This document shows, in pieces, positions 1 through 7,153 of a stretch of DNA of 11,621 bases. Both the position numbers and the translations under genes were made by a program. The notes below the pieces were generated by a model, which saw only the letters and a list, made by a program, of their open reading frames with translations, was not told where the DNA came from and did no database searches. The DNA comes from Bacteroidales bacterium. Its GTDB lineage: Bacteria > Bacteroidota > Bacteroidia > Bacteroidales > UBA7960. The stretch lies in contig PWNO01000285.1 of the NCBI GenBank assembly GCA_003557765.1, forward strand, positions 1 to 11,621. The letters are read 5' to 3'. Position 1 is the first letter of the stretch. Each line of letters begins with the position of its first letter.

Positions 1-678
1 GATCCCGACAACTGGGTGTTTGAGATCGGCGACGGCTGCCCGAACCTTTGCGGATGGGGCAACAACGAATCGCAACATTATCTTCAGGAAAACGCCTGGG
101 TCTCTGACGGCGTATTGACCATTGAGGCAAGGCACGAAAGCGCGGGTATCAGGGATTATACCTCGGCCAGGATGAAAACGCAGGGAAAACAGTCCTTCCA
201 GTATGGCAGGATTGACATCCGGGCGCTTTTACCGAGGGGGCAAGGCATATGGCCCGCCTTATGGATGCTTGGCAACGATATTGAAACAGTAGGCTGGCCG
301 AGGTGCGGTGAGATCGACATCATGGAAATGATTGGCGGTAGTGGCAGGGAAAACCAAGTGCATGGTACCCTTCACTGGGACAATAACGGACATGTCCATG
401 CTGGTGGGAGTTATACCCTTCCATCAGGTACTTTTGGCGACGAATACCATGTGTTCAGCATTATATGGGACGAAACCTCCATACGTTGGTTTGTCAACGA
501 CATTCAATATCATGAGTTGCTGATTACACCAGCCCATATGACTGAATTTCACCAGGAGTTCTTCTTCATCTTTAATGTGGCTGTGGGAGGCATTTGGCCG
601 GGATATCCGGACGAGACTACCGTTTTTCCACAGCAAATGCGGGTGGATTATGTACGTGTATTCCAGAAAAGCAAGTAA
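1..678 (+). CDS. GH16 laminarinase-type endo-beta-1,3(4)-glucanase, 5' partial
   Basis: The reading frame is open from base 1 to the TAA at 676-678 (225 codons). The GTG/ATG codons near the start are internal, because coding sequence typical of the family (DPDNWVFEIGDGCPNLCGWG) runs straight through from base 1. The GH16 signature GEIDIME lies at 307-327, with the nucleophile Glu at 310-312 and the acid/base Glu at 325-327. Other laminarinase-subfamily features follow: WPALWML before the active site, HGTLHW after it, and the closing strand VDYVRVFQ. The protein ends directly after the catalytic domain, with no C-terminal binding module or sorting domain. Missing are the signal peptide and probably about 20-30 residues of the catalytic domain, plus any N-terminal extra domain. 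Known GH16 enzymes of this type make endo cuts in beta-1,3- or beta-1,3/1,4-glucans with retention of configuration. The SusCD pair just downstream supports an extracellular or surface role, but the anchor cannot be seen. Confidence 0.95.
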   Translation, partial: DPDNWVFEIGDGCPNLCGWGNNESQHYLQENAWVSDGVLTIEARHESAGIRDYTSARMKTQGKQSFQYGRIDIRALLPRGQGIWPALWMLGNDIETVGWPRCGEIDIMEMIGGSGRENQVHGTLHWDNNGHVHAGGSYTLPSGTFGDEYHVFSIIWDETSIRWFVNDIQYHELLITPAHMTEFHQEFFFIFNVAVGGIWPGYPDETTVFPQQMRVDYVRVFQKSK

Positions 679-680
679 AA

Positions 681-745
681 AATGGCTCTTGGCTTTTAGC
701 TATTGGCCATTGGCAAAAACTAAAAGCTAACAGCCAACAGCAGAC
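681..745. repeat. Two opposed period-7 repeat arrays forming an inverted repeat
   Basis: Starting 2 bases after the GH16 stop there are five 7-base units of the form NTTGGCT: AATGGCT, CTTGGCT, TTTAGCT, ATTGGCC, ATTGGCA (681-715). These are followed by four units of the reverse-complement type: AACTAAA, AGCTAAC, AGCCAAC, AGCAGAC (718-745). The arms 689-701 and 725-737 pair over 13 positions with one mismatch around a 23-base loop, so the transcript could fold into a long hairpin. It is not a classical terminator, since no T run follows. Its role is unknown; it could separate GH16 from the susC transcript or be a neutral spacer repeat. Confidence 0.8.
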
Positions 746-793
746 ATTTAGACATTTTGATATTTAGACGTTTCGACTTTTTGACTTTTCGAC
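743..793. repeat. Period-8 tandem array GACNTTTN just upstream of susC
   Basis: Six consecutive octamers start at 743, 751, 759, 767, 775 and 783: GACATTTA, GACATTTT, GATATTTA, GACGTTTC, GACTTTTT, GACTTTTC. A seventh GAC at 791 opens the A-rich leader of susC. The period is exact even though the units have diverged, so this is a real tandem array and not just A/T-rich sequence. It overlaps the last period-7 unit by three bases and ends 15 bases before the susC ATG, so it must lie in the promoter or 5' untranslated region of susC. No function can be read from the sequence. Confidence 0.85.
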
Positions 794-808
794 AAAAAAT
801 ATAAGAAC

Positions 809-3800
809 ATGAAAATCAAACATTTACTTATTGTATTTCTCATGGCAGGGGTACTGGGTGCCTCTTCCCTGCAAGGGCAAACTTTGCAGGGGGTCGTGAC
901 GGAAAGGGAAACCGGAGAGACCCTGCCCGGGGCGACCATTCAAATAGAAGGCACAAGCCTTGGCACCACCACAGACATTGATGGAACTTATAGCATCAGC
1001 CTCTCTCCTGATACCTACACGGTAGCCTTTCGCTTTATTGGTTTCGCCACACAGCGGATAGAGATCTCCTTATCTGAAGGCGAGACCATTACACGCAACA
1101 TTGCCCTGGAGCCGGAAACCGTAACTTTTGATGAGGTGGTGGTGATCGGCTATGGCAGTCAGCAGAAACGTGTGGTTACCGGTGCCATTTCCAGCATTGA
1201 TGCCGATGAAATTACCTCCACATCTGTATTGCGTGTGGAACAAGCTTTGCAGGGCAGGACTGCCGGCGTCCAGGTCACCAATTTATCCGGACAGCCTGGT
1301 GAACCTCCCACCGTGCGTGTTCGCGGGGCAGGAACCACCTTAAATGCTGATCCGCTTTATATTGTGGATGGCATGGCAGTGGAAGGCATTGACTTCCTAA
1401 ATCCGGGAGACATCGAATCCATTGATGTCCTCAAAGATGCAGCATCCGCAGCCATATACGGTGCCAGGGCGGCAAACGGGGTGGTGCTCATCACCACCAA
1501 AAGTGGTACGGAAGGAGTGATGAACGTAAACTATTCATCCTATTTTGGCATTCAAAATGCAGTGCGCACCATCGACATGCTGGACGCCGAACAATACCGG
1601 ATGATGATGAATGAAGGAGCGAGAAATGCCGGGCTGACCGAACCATTTGACCTGAATGAAGTACCTCAGCACAATACCAATTGGCAGGACCACCTTTTTG
1701 AATCCAATGCACCGATCGTAAACCACGAAGTGAGTGTTAGCGGAGGAACAGAAAGGTCGGTATACAATTCATCGCTCTCCTATTTTTCGCAGGAAGGGAT
1801 TATCGGTGGTGACAGGTCACATTTTGAACGGATCACTGCAAGGCTAAACACCCGGCACGAGGTCAACGACTTTTTCAATTTTGGCAACAACCTCGCCTAC
1901 TCACAGATCAACACAAGGGGTATTGCCAGCAATGCATCATTTAATGCAGCTTATAGCAGCGCACTGAATATCGACCCGCTCACCCCGCTTTACGAAACCA
2001 ATGAGCATAAGCTGGGACAGCAGCCATACAGTACAGAACCTGTGGTTACTGACGACGAGGGCAACATTTACGGTATATCGGAATTTGTAGGGGCAGAAAT
2101 CGTCAACCCTGTCGCCTTGCTTGAAACCCAGACCGGAGAAACACGGGTGGACAAGATTGTGGGCAATGTATTTGGTGAGATGGAACTTGTGGAACACTTG
2201 AAATTCAGAAGCAGTCTGGGCATTGACCTCGCCTTCATCACCTATGATAACCATACGCCTTTGTTTTTCCTCAATGCCGCCCAGAACAACACCAACAAGA
2301 CCAATGTCAGCAAAACGATGAACAGGAATTTTATCTGGGAATGGGAAAACACGCTTTCTTATGCCCGGCAAATTGATGACCACAATTTTTCTGCACTCGT
2401 AGGGTTGACTGCCAGGAAGGCATTTTATGAAGATCTTTTCGGTTTCAATGCAGATGTGCCAATCACAGACCCCAGCCATGTATACCTGAATCTGGCGACG
2501 GATACAGTTTGGCAGGCATGTGGCGGCGCATTTCACTCTTCCCTCTACTCTCAGTTCGGCCGTATCTTGTATGACTACAAAAGCACTTATTCCGTCAATG
2601 CGACCATCAGGCGGGACGGATCATCCAGGTTTGGTGCAAACAATCGCTTTGGTATTTTCCCATCACTTGGTCTGGCCTGGGCAATAAGTTATGAAGACTG
2701 GTTCCCGGAGCTTGGTCCTTTTGAGATGATCAAACTCAGGGCATCATGGGGCATAAACGGAAACCAGGAGATTGGTAATTACCAGTTCATCTCCACGATA
2801 GACACCAGCAGAGGCTATATCTTTGGTGGCGGAAGGGCCTTTGGTGCCTCCCCGTCCATGATTGAAAATCCTGATATCCGTTGGGAGGAATCAGAGCAAA
2901 TCGATATCGGCCTGGATTTTGGTGCATATGATAACCGGTTGACCGGTACGATTGATTATTACATCAAGACAACAAAAGGGTTGCTGGAAACCATCCCCAT
3001 TCCGGCACACGTAGGAAACAGCCCGCCTGTGGCCAATGTGGGAAGTGTAGAAAACCGGGGTGTGGAAATGTCCCTGGATTGGAGACACATTACCGGGGAC
3101 TTCAGCTACTCTATTGGAGTCAATGCCTCTTACAACCGGAACGAAATGACAAAAATTGGCAATGAGGAAGGCGTGCTGCCGGGAGCAAACTGGGCAGTAG
3201 CTGGAATGGTCACCCGTGCAGAGTTGGGACTACCCATCGGTTATTTCTGGGGTTATAAAACAGATGGCATCTTCCAAACCTGGGAAGAAGTATATCAGCA
3301 TATCAACAGAGATGGTCAAATGCTTCAGCCTAATGCAGAACCAGGCGATGTGCGCTTTGTGGATGTAAATGGAGATGGCAGAATCACCCCGGACGACCGG
3401 ACTAAGATCGGAAGCCCTACCCCCGACTGGACATTTGGCCTGAACGCAAATTTTGAATACAGGCGTTTCGACTTGGGTTTGCAGATTGTTGGCACATACG
3501 GAAATGATGTGTTTAATGGCATGATCAGACCTGACCTTCGCTATACAAACCGCACTACTGAAATCCTTAACCGTTGGACAGAACCTGGATCTTCTAACAC
3601 CATACCAAGGTATACATGGGTTGACAGGAACAACAACAACAGGGTATCCGATCTGTACATTGAAGATGCTTCCTTCTTAAGGATACGAAACCTGCAGTTC
3701 GGGTATTCATTCGATCCCCAGTTAGTTGGCAGGATAAGGGCACAATCCTGGCGCATCTATGTGTCTGTGGAAAACCTTTACACACTCACCGGTTACTCTG

Positions 3801-3907
3801 GTTCAGAACCGGAGATTGGTGCCATTACCCCATTTGACAGTGGCATCGACAGGGCAGTTTATCCGCAGGCCCGAACCATTCGTCTGGGTACAAACATCAC
3901 ATTCTAA
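809..3907 (+). CDS. susC: SusC/RagA-type TonB-dependent outer-membrane transporter
   Basis: This 1032-residue protein has the usual length and order of a SusC transporter. A Sec signal peptide (about residues 1-24) is followed by a carboxypeptidase-regulatory-like Ig fold (about 25-100, LQGVVTERETGETLPGATI to RFIGFATQ). Next come the TonB-box/plug entry motif DEVVVIGYGSQQK (from residue 108), the plug (to about 235, with YIVDG and AAIYGARAANGVVLITTK), and a large beta barrel ending in the aromatic terminal strand RTIRLGTNITF. A DVNGDGRITPDD loop from about residue 852 is common in SusC barrels and resembles a calcium-binding loop. The start ATG follows an A-rich leader without Shine-Dalgarno sequence, as usual in Bacteroidota. 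The protein imports glycan oligomers with TonB energy in complex with the SusD encoded 13 bases downstream. The substrate is inferred from the neighbouring GH16 and GH3 genes, not from SusC itself. Confidence 0.97.
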   Translation: MKIKHLLIVFLMAGVLGASSLQGQTLQGVVTERETGETLPGATIQIEGTSLGTTTDIDGTYSISLSPDTYTVAFRFIGFATQRIEISLSEGETITRNIALEPETVTFDEVVVIGYGSQQKRVVTGAISSIDADEITSTSVLRVEQALQGRTAGVQVTNLSGQPGEPPTVRVRGAGTTLNADPLYIVDGMAVEGIDFLNPGDIESIDVLKDAASAAIYGARAANGVVLITTKSGTEGVMNVNYSSYFGIQNAVRTIDMLDAEQYRMMMNEGARNAGLTEPFDLNEVPQHNTNWQDHLFESNAPIVNHEVSVSGGTERSVYNSSLSYFSQEGIIGGDRSHFERITARLNTRHEVNDFFNFGNNLAYSQINTRGIASNASFNAAYSSALNIDPLTPLYETNEHKLGQQPYSTEPVVTDDEGNIYGISEFVGAEIVNPVALLETQTGETRVDKIVGNVFGEMELVEHLKFRSSLGIDLAFITYDNHTPLFFLNAAQNNTNKTNVSKTMNRNFIWEWENTLSYARQIDDHNFSALVGLTARKAFYEDLFGFNADVPITDPSHVYLNLATDTVWQACGGAFHSSLYSQFGRILYDYKSTYSVNATIRRDGSSRFGANNRFGIFPSLGLAWAISYEDWFPELGPFEMIKLRASWGINGNQEIGNYQFISTIDTSRGYIFGGGRAFGASPSMIENPDIRWEESEQIDIGLDFGAYDNRLTGTIDYYIKTTKGLLETIPIPAHVGNSPPVANVGSVENRGVEMSLDWRHITGDFSYSIGVNASYNRNEMTKIGNEEGVLPGANWAVAGMVTRAELGLPIGYFWGYKTDGIFQTWEEVYQHINRDGQMLQPNAEPGDVRFVDVNGDGRITPDDRTKIGSPTPDWTFGLNANFEYRRFDLGLQIVGTYGNDVFNGMIRPDLRYTNRTTEILNRWTEPGSSNTIPRYTWVDRNNNNRVSDLYIEDASFLRIRNLQFGYSFDPQLVGRIRAQSWRIYVSVENLYTLTGYSGSEPEIGAITPFDSGIDRAVYPQARTIRLGTNITF

Positions 3908-3920
3908 AACTTTGATGATC

Positions 3921-5480
3921 ATGAAGAATATAAAAATAAAATCAATCGCAGCACTGCTTATCATCTTTTTTCTCGGGGCTTGTAGTGAGGACTTTCTGGA
4001 TCTGGAGCCCCTGGACCAGGAGGTAACCAGCAACTTTTACCAGACCGAAGAACAGGCTTTCCAGGCATTGGTAGCTGTTTATGACGCCCTCACCTACCAG
4101 TCAAGCGTACAGGCAGGATGGGCCCCGTTTCTTACCGTAGCAGATGCCTTGTCGGACGATGCCTTCGCCGGGGGCTCGGATGCAAACGACGGCATGGAGT
4201 TCAACCAGCTCAATAATCATGACATCCCCACTTCGAACCAGTTGGCTCACTCGTTATGGATCATGAATTACATTGGCGTATACCGGGCCAACCTTTTCCT
4301 TGAAAGGGTTGTGGAAATGGATGCGGTCAGCGAGGAGTTCAAGACCAGAAGCATGGCCGAGGCGAAATTCATGCGGGCTTATTTTTACCTGGAGCTGGTC
4401 CGCTTTTTTGAGAATATTCCTTTGCTTACCAAAACTTTAGCCGGGCCATCAGAATATGCACAGGAGCAAAACAGCCCGGAAGAGGTGTATAACCAGATCG
4501 CCCTTGACCTGGTGGAAGCCATCAGCGACTTGCCGGAATCCGTTCCAGCAGACGAGAGGGGAAGAATTACCAAGTGGGCCGCCCAGGGCTTGCTGGCGCG
4601 AACCTACCTGTTTTATAATGGGGTGTATGGTGGCCAGCTTGCTGCGGGAGACATCACTGTAAACCAGGATTATGTATTGCAGGAGCTGGAAGACATGATT
4701 GCCAACAGCGGACTTGACCTACTTGCCAATTATGGTGATAATTTCAGCCTGGTCGGTGAATTTGGCGTGGAGTCGGTGTTTGAGATTTCTCATGGCGATA
4801 CACCGGAATGGTGGGATTGGAATTATCCCCAGGGTGGAAACGGTAACCTTGCAGCGCAGATGCAGGGCCCGCGGGTAAGCGGATCGAGCAATTGGAACCG
4901 CGGGTGGTCTTTTGCCCCGGTAAGCCATAAGCTTGCCATGGATCTCCAGGGAGACCCCAGGTTCGAACACACAATCCTGATGGAAGAAGAAATAGACGGT
5001 TCACTTACCAAAGGATTCCAACATACTGGCTATTTCTCCAAGAAATACAGTTCGGATGCCGAACATTGGGGTTCAGGTGGTCAGTTTGAACTGAACAGAA
5101 CCTGCAACTTCCGGGTGATCCGCTTTTCTGACGTATTGCTCATGGCTGCAGAGCTTGGAAGTCCAAACGCACAAGAATACCTCGACAGGGTAAGGGCGCG
5201 TGTTGGTCTCGATCCGGTGCCAGCAACCCACGAAAACATCATGAAAGAGAGAAGACTGGAGCTGTCGCTGGAGGGCATTCGCTATTTTGATGTCCTTCGC
5301 CAGGGTGTAGACTACGCCAATGCGCAATTCACTCATTCGGGTATCAGGGGACCCAATTATGAAGGCGACCAGCAAATATTCAACGTCACTTTCAACCCTG
5401 CCACCCGGGGGTTTTTACCCATACCGCAGACCGAGATTGACCTTTCGGCTGGTCGTTTTGATCAAAACGATGGCTATTAA
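3921..5480 (+). CDS. susD: SusD/RagB family surface glycan-binding lipoprotein
   Basis: The frame is open from inside susC, but the sensible start is ATG 3921 (519 aa) or ATG 3915 (521 aa), because a lipoprotein signal begins there: MKNIKIK, a hydrophobic stretch and LGAC, with the lipidated Cys at residue 21. The acidic residues right after it (CSEDFLD) resemble the export signal that sends Bacteroidota lipoproteins to the cell surface. The N-terminal SusD domain follows (FLDLEPLDQEVTSNFYQTEEQAFQAL). Then come the TPR-like helical core (AEAKFMRAYFYLELVRFFENIPLL) and the C-terminal RagB/SusD domain, with KERRLELSLEGIRYFDVLRQG and the usual ending FLPIPQTEIDLSAGRFDQNDGY. SusD caps the SusC barrel and holds the glycan chain. 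The tight 13-base spacing to susC indicates co-transcription. No SusE/SusF-like glycan-binding protein follows, unlike in many PULs. Confidence 0.96.
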   Translation: MKNIKIKSIAALLIIFFLGACSEDFLDLEPLDQEVTSNFYQTEEQAFQALVAVYDALTYQSSVQAGWAPFLTVADALSDDAFAGGSDANDGMEFNQLNNHDIPTSNQLAHSLWIMNYIGVYRANLFLERVVEMDAVSEEFKTRSMAEAKFMRAYFYLELVRFFENIPLLTKTLAGPSEYAQEQNSPEEVYNQIALDLVEAISDLPESVPADERGRITKWAAQGLLARTYLFYNGVYGGQLAAGDITVNQDYVLQELEDMIANSGLDLLANYGDNFSLVGEFGVESVFEISHGDTPEWWDWNYPQGGNGNLAAQMQGPRVSGSSNWNRGWSFAPVSHKLAMDLQGDPRFEHTILMEEEIDGSLTKGFQHTGYFSKKYSSDAEHWGSGGQFELNRTCNFRVIRFSDVLLMAAELGSPNAQEYLDRVRARVGLDPVPATHENIMKERRLELSLEGIRYFDVLRQGVDYANAQFTHSGIRGPNYEGDQQIFNVTFNPATRGFLPIPQTEIDLSAGRFDQNDGY

Positions 5481-5488
5481 TAGCCATC
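5469..5488. other. 20-base perfect palindrome across the susD stop codon
   Basis: Arms GATGGCTATT and AATAGCCATC are exact reverse complements and include the TAA stop (5478-5480). In RNA this would give an 8-bp stem with a UUAA loop. It may be an operator-like site, an mRNA 3' stabiliser, or coincidence; the left arm is constrained by coding the last codons of SusD. Confidence 0.6.
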
Positions 5489-5504
5489 ATGCCGATGTTT
5501 GTTT

Positions 5505-5554
5505 GCCGGGCACTTTTGGTGGTGCCCGGCCACAGGTAGCATATATTTTTTTTT
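5505..5554 (+). terminator. Probable transcription terminator or attenuator after susCD
   Basis: A perfect 9-bp GC-rich stem (GCCGGGCAC at 5505-5513 with GTGCCCGGC at 5522-5530) closes an 8-base loop. A run of nine T follows at 5546-5554, but 15 bases separate stem and T run, so it is not a textbook intrinsic terminator. It is the only strong candidate for a transcript end between susD and the sugar porter, and partial read-through would let the porter and glycosidases be expressed at a lower level than susCD. No clear Bacteroidota promoter (TTTG then TAnnTTTG) could be placed before the ATG at 5582. Confidence 0.55.
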
Positions 5555-5581
5555 GAATGATATTTTTAATCGTATCAGACG

Positions 5582-7147
5582 ATGACACGTAAAACCTATA
5601 CCGTATTTATTTCCCTGATCGTGGCACTGGGCGGCTTCCTTATGGGCTTCGACAGTGCAGTGATATCCGGGGCAACCCCCTTCTACAGGGAAACTTTCGG
5701 ACTGGACTCAGGTTCCATGCTGATCGGCTTCTCTGTGAGCTCGCTGATCCTTGGGGCCATCATAGGGAACATCAGTGCAGGGAAACTTGCAGACCGCTTT
5801 GGCCGCCGGCAAATCCTGATGGTGACCGCTGTGCTGTTCGGAAGCAGCGCAATCCTGTCAGCACTGGCACCCAGCATCAATGTGTTCCTGGTTGCACGCA
5901 TCATCGGCGGGCTGGGTGTGGGTATGGCGCTCCTGATTGCCCCAATGTATATTGCCGAAGTCTCTCCCCGCAACATTCGTGGAACCCTCGTAACATTTAA
6001 CCAGCTCAACATTGTTGTGGGCATTTCCATTGCCTATTTTTCAAACTATTATTTTCAGCAAACCATTGCTGACCCTGACCTGAAATGGCGCATCATGCTG
6101 GGCGTGGAAGCAGCACCCGCAATAATATACCTGGCCTTGCTGTTTTTCGTTCCGCGAAGCCCCCGCTGGCTGATGCAAAAAGGGAAGCAGGATGAAGCCC
6201 TACAGGTATTGGAACGCGTAAACGGAAAAGAACAGGCAATGATCATTTTCCAGGAGATCGATCAAAGCCTGAGAGAGGATATCAACAAAAAAAAGGCCCG
6301 TTTTTCGGAAGTGTTCTCCTCCCGCATGAAAACCGTGCTGATCATTGGCTTTGGCATCGCATTTTTCCAGCAGATCACCGGCATCAATGCGATATTCTAT
6401 TATGCACCGATGATCTTCGAAATGGCCGGCGGAGGCCAGGATGCCGCCTTCATGCAAGCCGCCATCCTGGGGGTGACCAATGTGGTGATGACCGTGGTGG
6501 CGCTGTTCCTCATCGACCGGCTGGGTCGGAAACCCTTGTTATACATAGGATCCGCCGGCATTTGCGTCTCCATGCTCATCGTCAGCTTTTCGTTCTTCAA
6601 CGCCGCCTACCACATTGACGACAGAAGCATGGAAAACCTCCTGGAGGAGGTAAATGCAATGGAACTCGACCCACACCATGTGGCCAACGTCCATAAATTG
6701 CACGAGCTAAAAAGCGTAGTATTTGAAAACGAAACGGCATTCTTCAGCCAAGTAAGGGAAAAAGTGGGACAGGATACCTATAATCGCCTGAAAGAAACCA
6801 TCCTGTTGCATTCCATTACAATTAACGCCATTTCGGTATTGATTGGATTGCTGCTGTTCGTTGCCTCCTTTGCCGTGTCTCTTGGCCCGGTGATGTGGGC
6901 CCTGCTCTCAGAAATATTCCCCAACAGACTCCGCGGACTTGCCATCTCCATCATGGGTTTCTGGAATTCCATCGTCAGCTTTTCGGTAGCTACCGTGTTC
7001 CCCTGGCAGCTCGAATTCCTGGGATCCGGAACAACCTATTTTATCTATGCCGTTTTTGGCTTATTGACACTCCTATTTGTCTGGCGACTGATCCCGGAAA
7101 CAAAGGGTAAATCATTAGAAGAACTGGAATCCAAACTGATTAAATAA
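5582..7147 (+). CDS. MFS sugar porter (XylE/GLUT-like), inner membrane
   Basis: The 521-residue protein carries the full signature set of the sugar-porter family of the major facilitator superfamily. These are GFDSAVISG in TM1 (from residue 22), DRFGRR after TM2 (71-76), PRSPRWL after TM6 (191-197), QQITGINAIFYYAP in TM7 (from 263), DRLGRK after TM8 (312-317), PVMWALLSEIFPNRLRG after TM10, and the terminal PETKGKSLEELE (505-516). Twelve membrane segments can be counted. It should move a monosaccharide or short oligosaccharide, probably glucose or a beta-glucoside given the neighbours, from periplasm to cytoplasm, most likely with protons. An unusual point is a long polar stretch of about 68 residues (roughly 342-410) between TM9 and TM10, on the periplasmic side, where porters such as XylE have a short loop. 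It starts 101 bases after susD and lies 6 bases before the next gene. Confidence 0.95.
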   Translation: MTRKTYTVFISLIVALGGFLMGFDSAVISGATPFYRETFGLDSGSMLIGFSVSSLILGAIIGNISAGKLADRFGRRQILMVTAVLFGSSAILSALAPSINVFLVARIIGGLGVGMALLIAPMYIAEVSPRNIRGTLVTFNQLNIVVGISIAYFSNYYFQQTIADPDLKWRIMLGVEAAPAIIYLALLFFVPRSPRWLMQKGKQDEALQVLERVNGKEQAMIIFQEIDQSLREDINKKKARFSEVFSSRMKTVLIIGFGIAFFQQITGINAIFYYAPMIFEMAGGGQDAAFMQAAILGVTNVVMTVVALFLIDRLGRKPLLYIGSAGICVSMLIVSFSFFNAAYHIDDRSMENLLEEVNAMELDPHHVANVHKLHELKSVVFENETAFFSQVREKVGQDTYNRLKETILLHSITINAISVLIGLLLFVASFAVSLGPVMWALLSEIFPNRLRGLAISIMGFWNSIVSFSVATVFPWQLEFLGSGTTYFIYAVFGLLTLLFVWRLIPETKGKSLEELESKLIK

Positions 7148-7153
7148 AAAAAC

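Noticed and set aside
16..18. GTG as the true start of the GH16 gene
   Set aside because: The family-typical DPDNW precedes it in frame from base 1, and a start here would lack a signal peptide; the gene is simply cut by the window edge.
740..808. Bacteroidota promoter (TTTG, about 20 bases, TAnnTTTG) upstream of susC
   Set aside because: TTTG strings occur inside the period-8 array, but no TAnnTTTG lies at the right spacing; the best match lacks the TA.
1937..2536. 199-residue minus-strand open frame inside susC
   Set aside because: It is antisense to a strongly conserved SusC barrel, has Cys/His-rich low-sense composition and no recognisable domain; a shadow frame.
3362..3400. Dockerin or EF-hand domain in SusC (DVNGDGRITPDD)
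   Set aside because: The motif is single and sits in a place where SusC barrels commonly carry it; no second repeat, so not a dockerin module.
3759..3920. N-terminal extension of SusD by about 54 residues overlapping the susC 3' end
   Set aside because: The extra residues are the out-of-frame shadow of susC and would place the lipoprotein signal in mid-protein; starts at 3915 or 3921 give a proper signal with Cys 21-23.
5541..5581. Promoter for the sugar porter in the A/T-rich stretch before 5582
   Set aside because: TTTG ends the T run, but the -7 box lacks the A and no -33 box lies at the proper distance.
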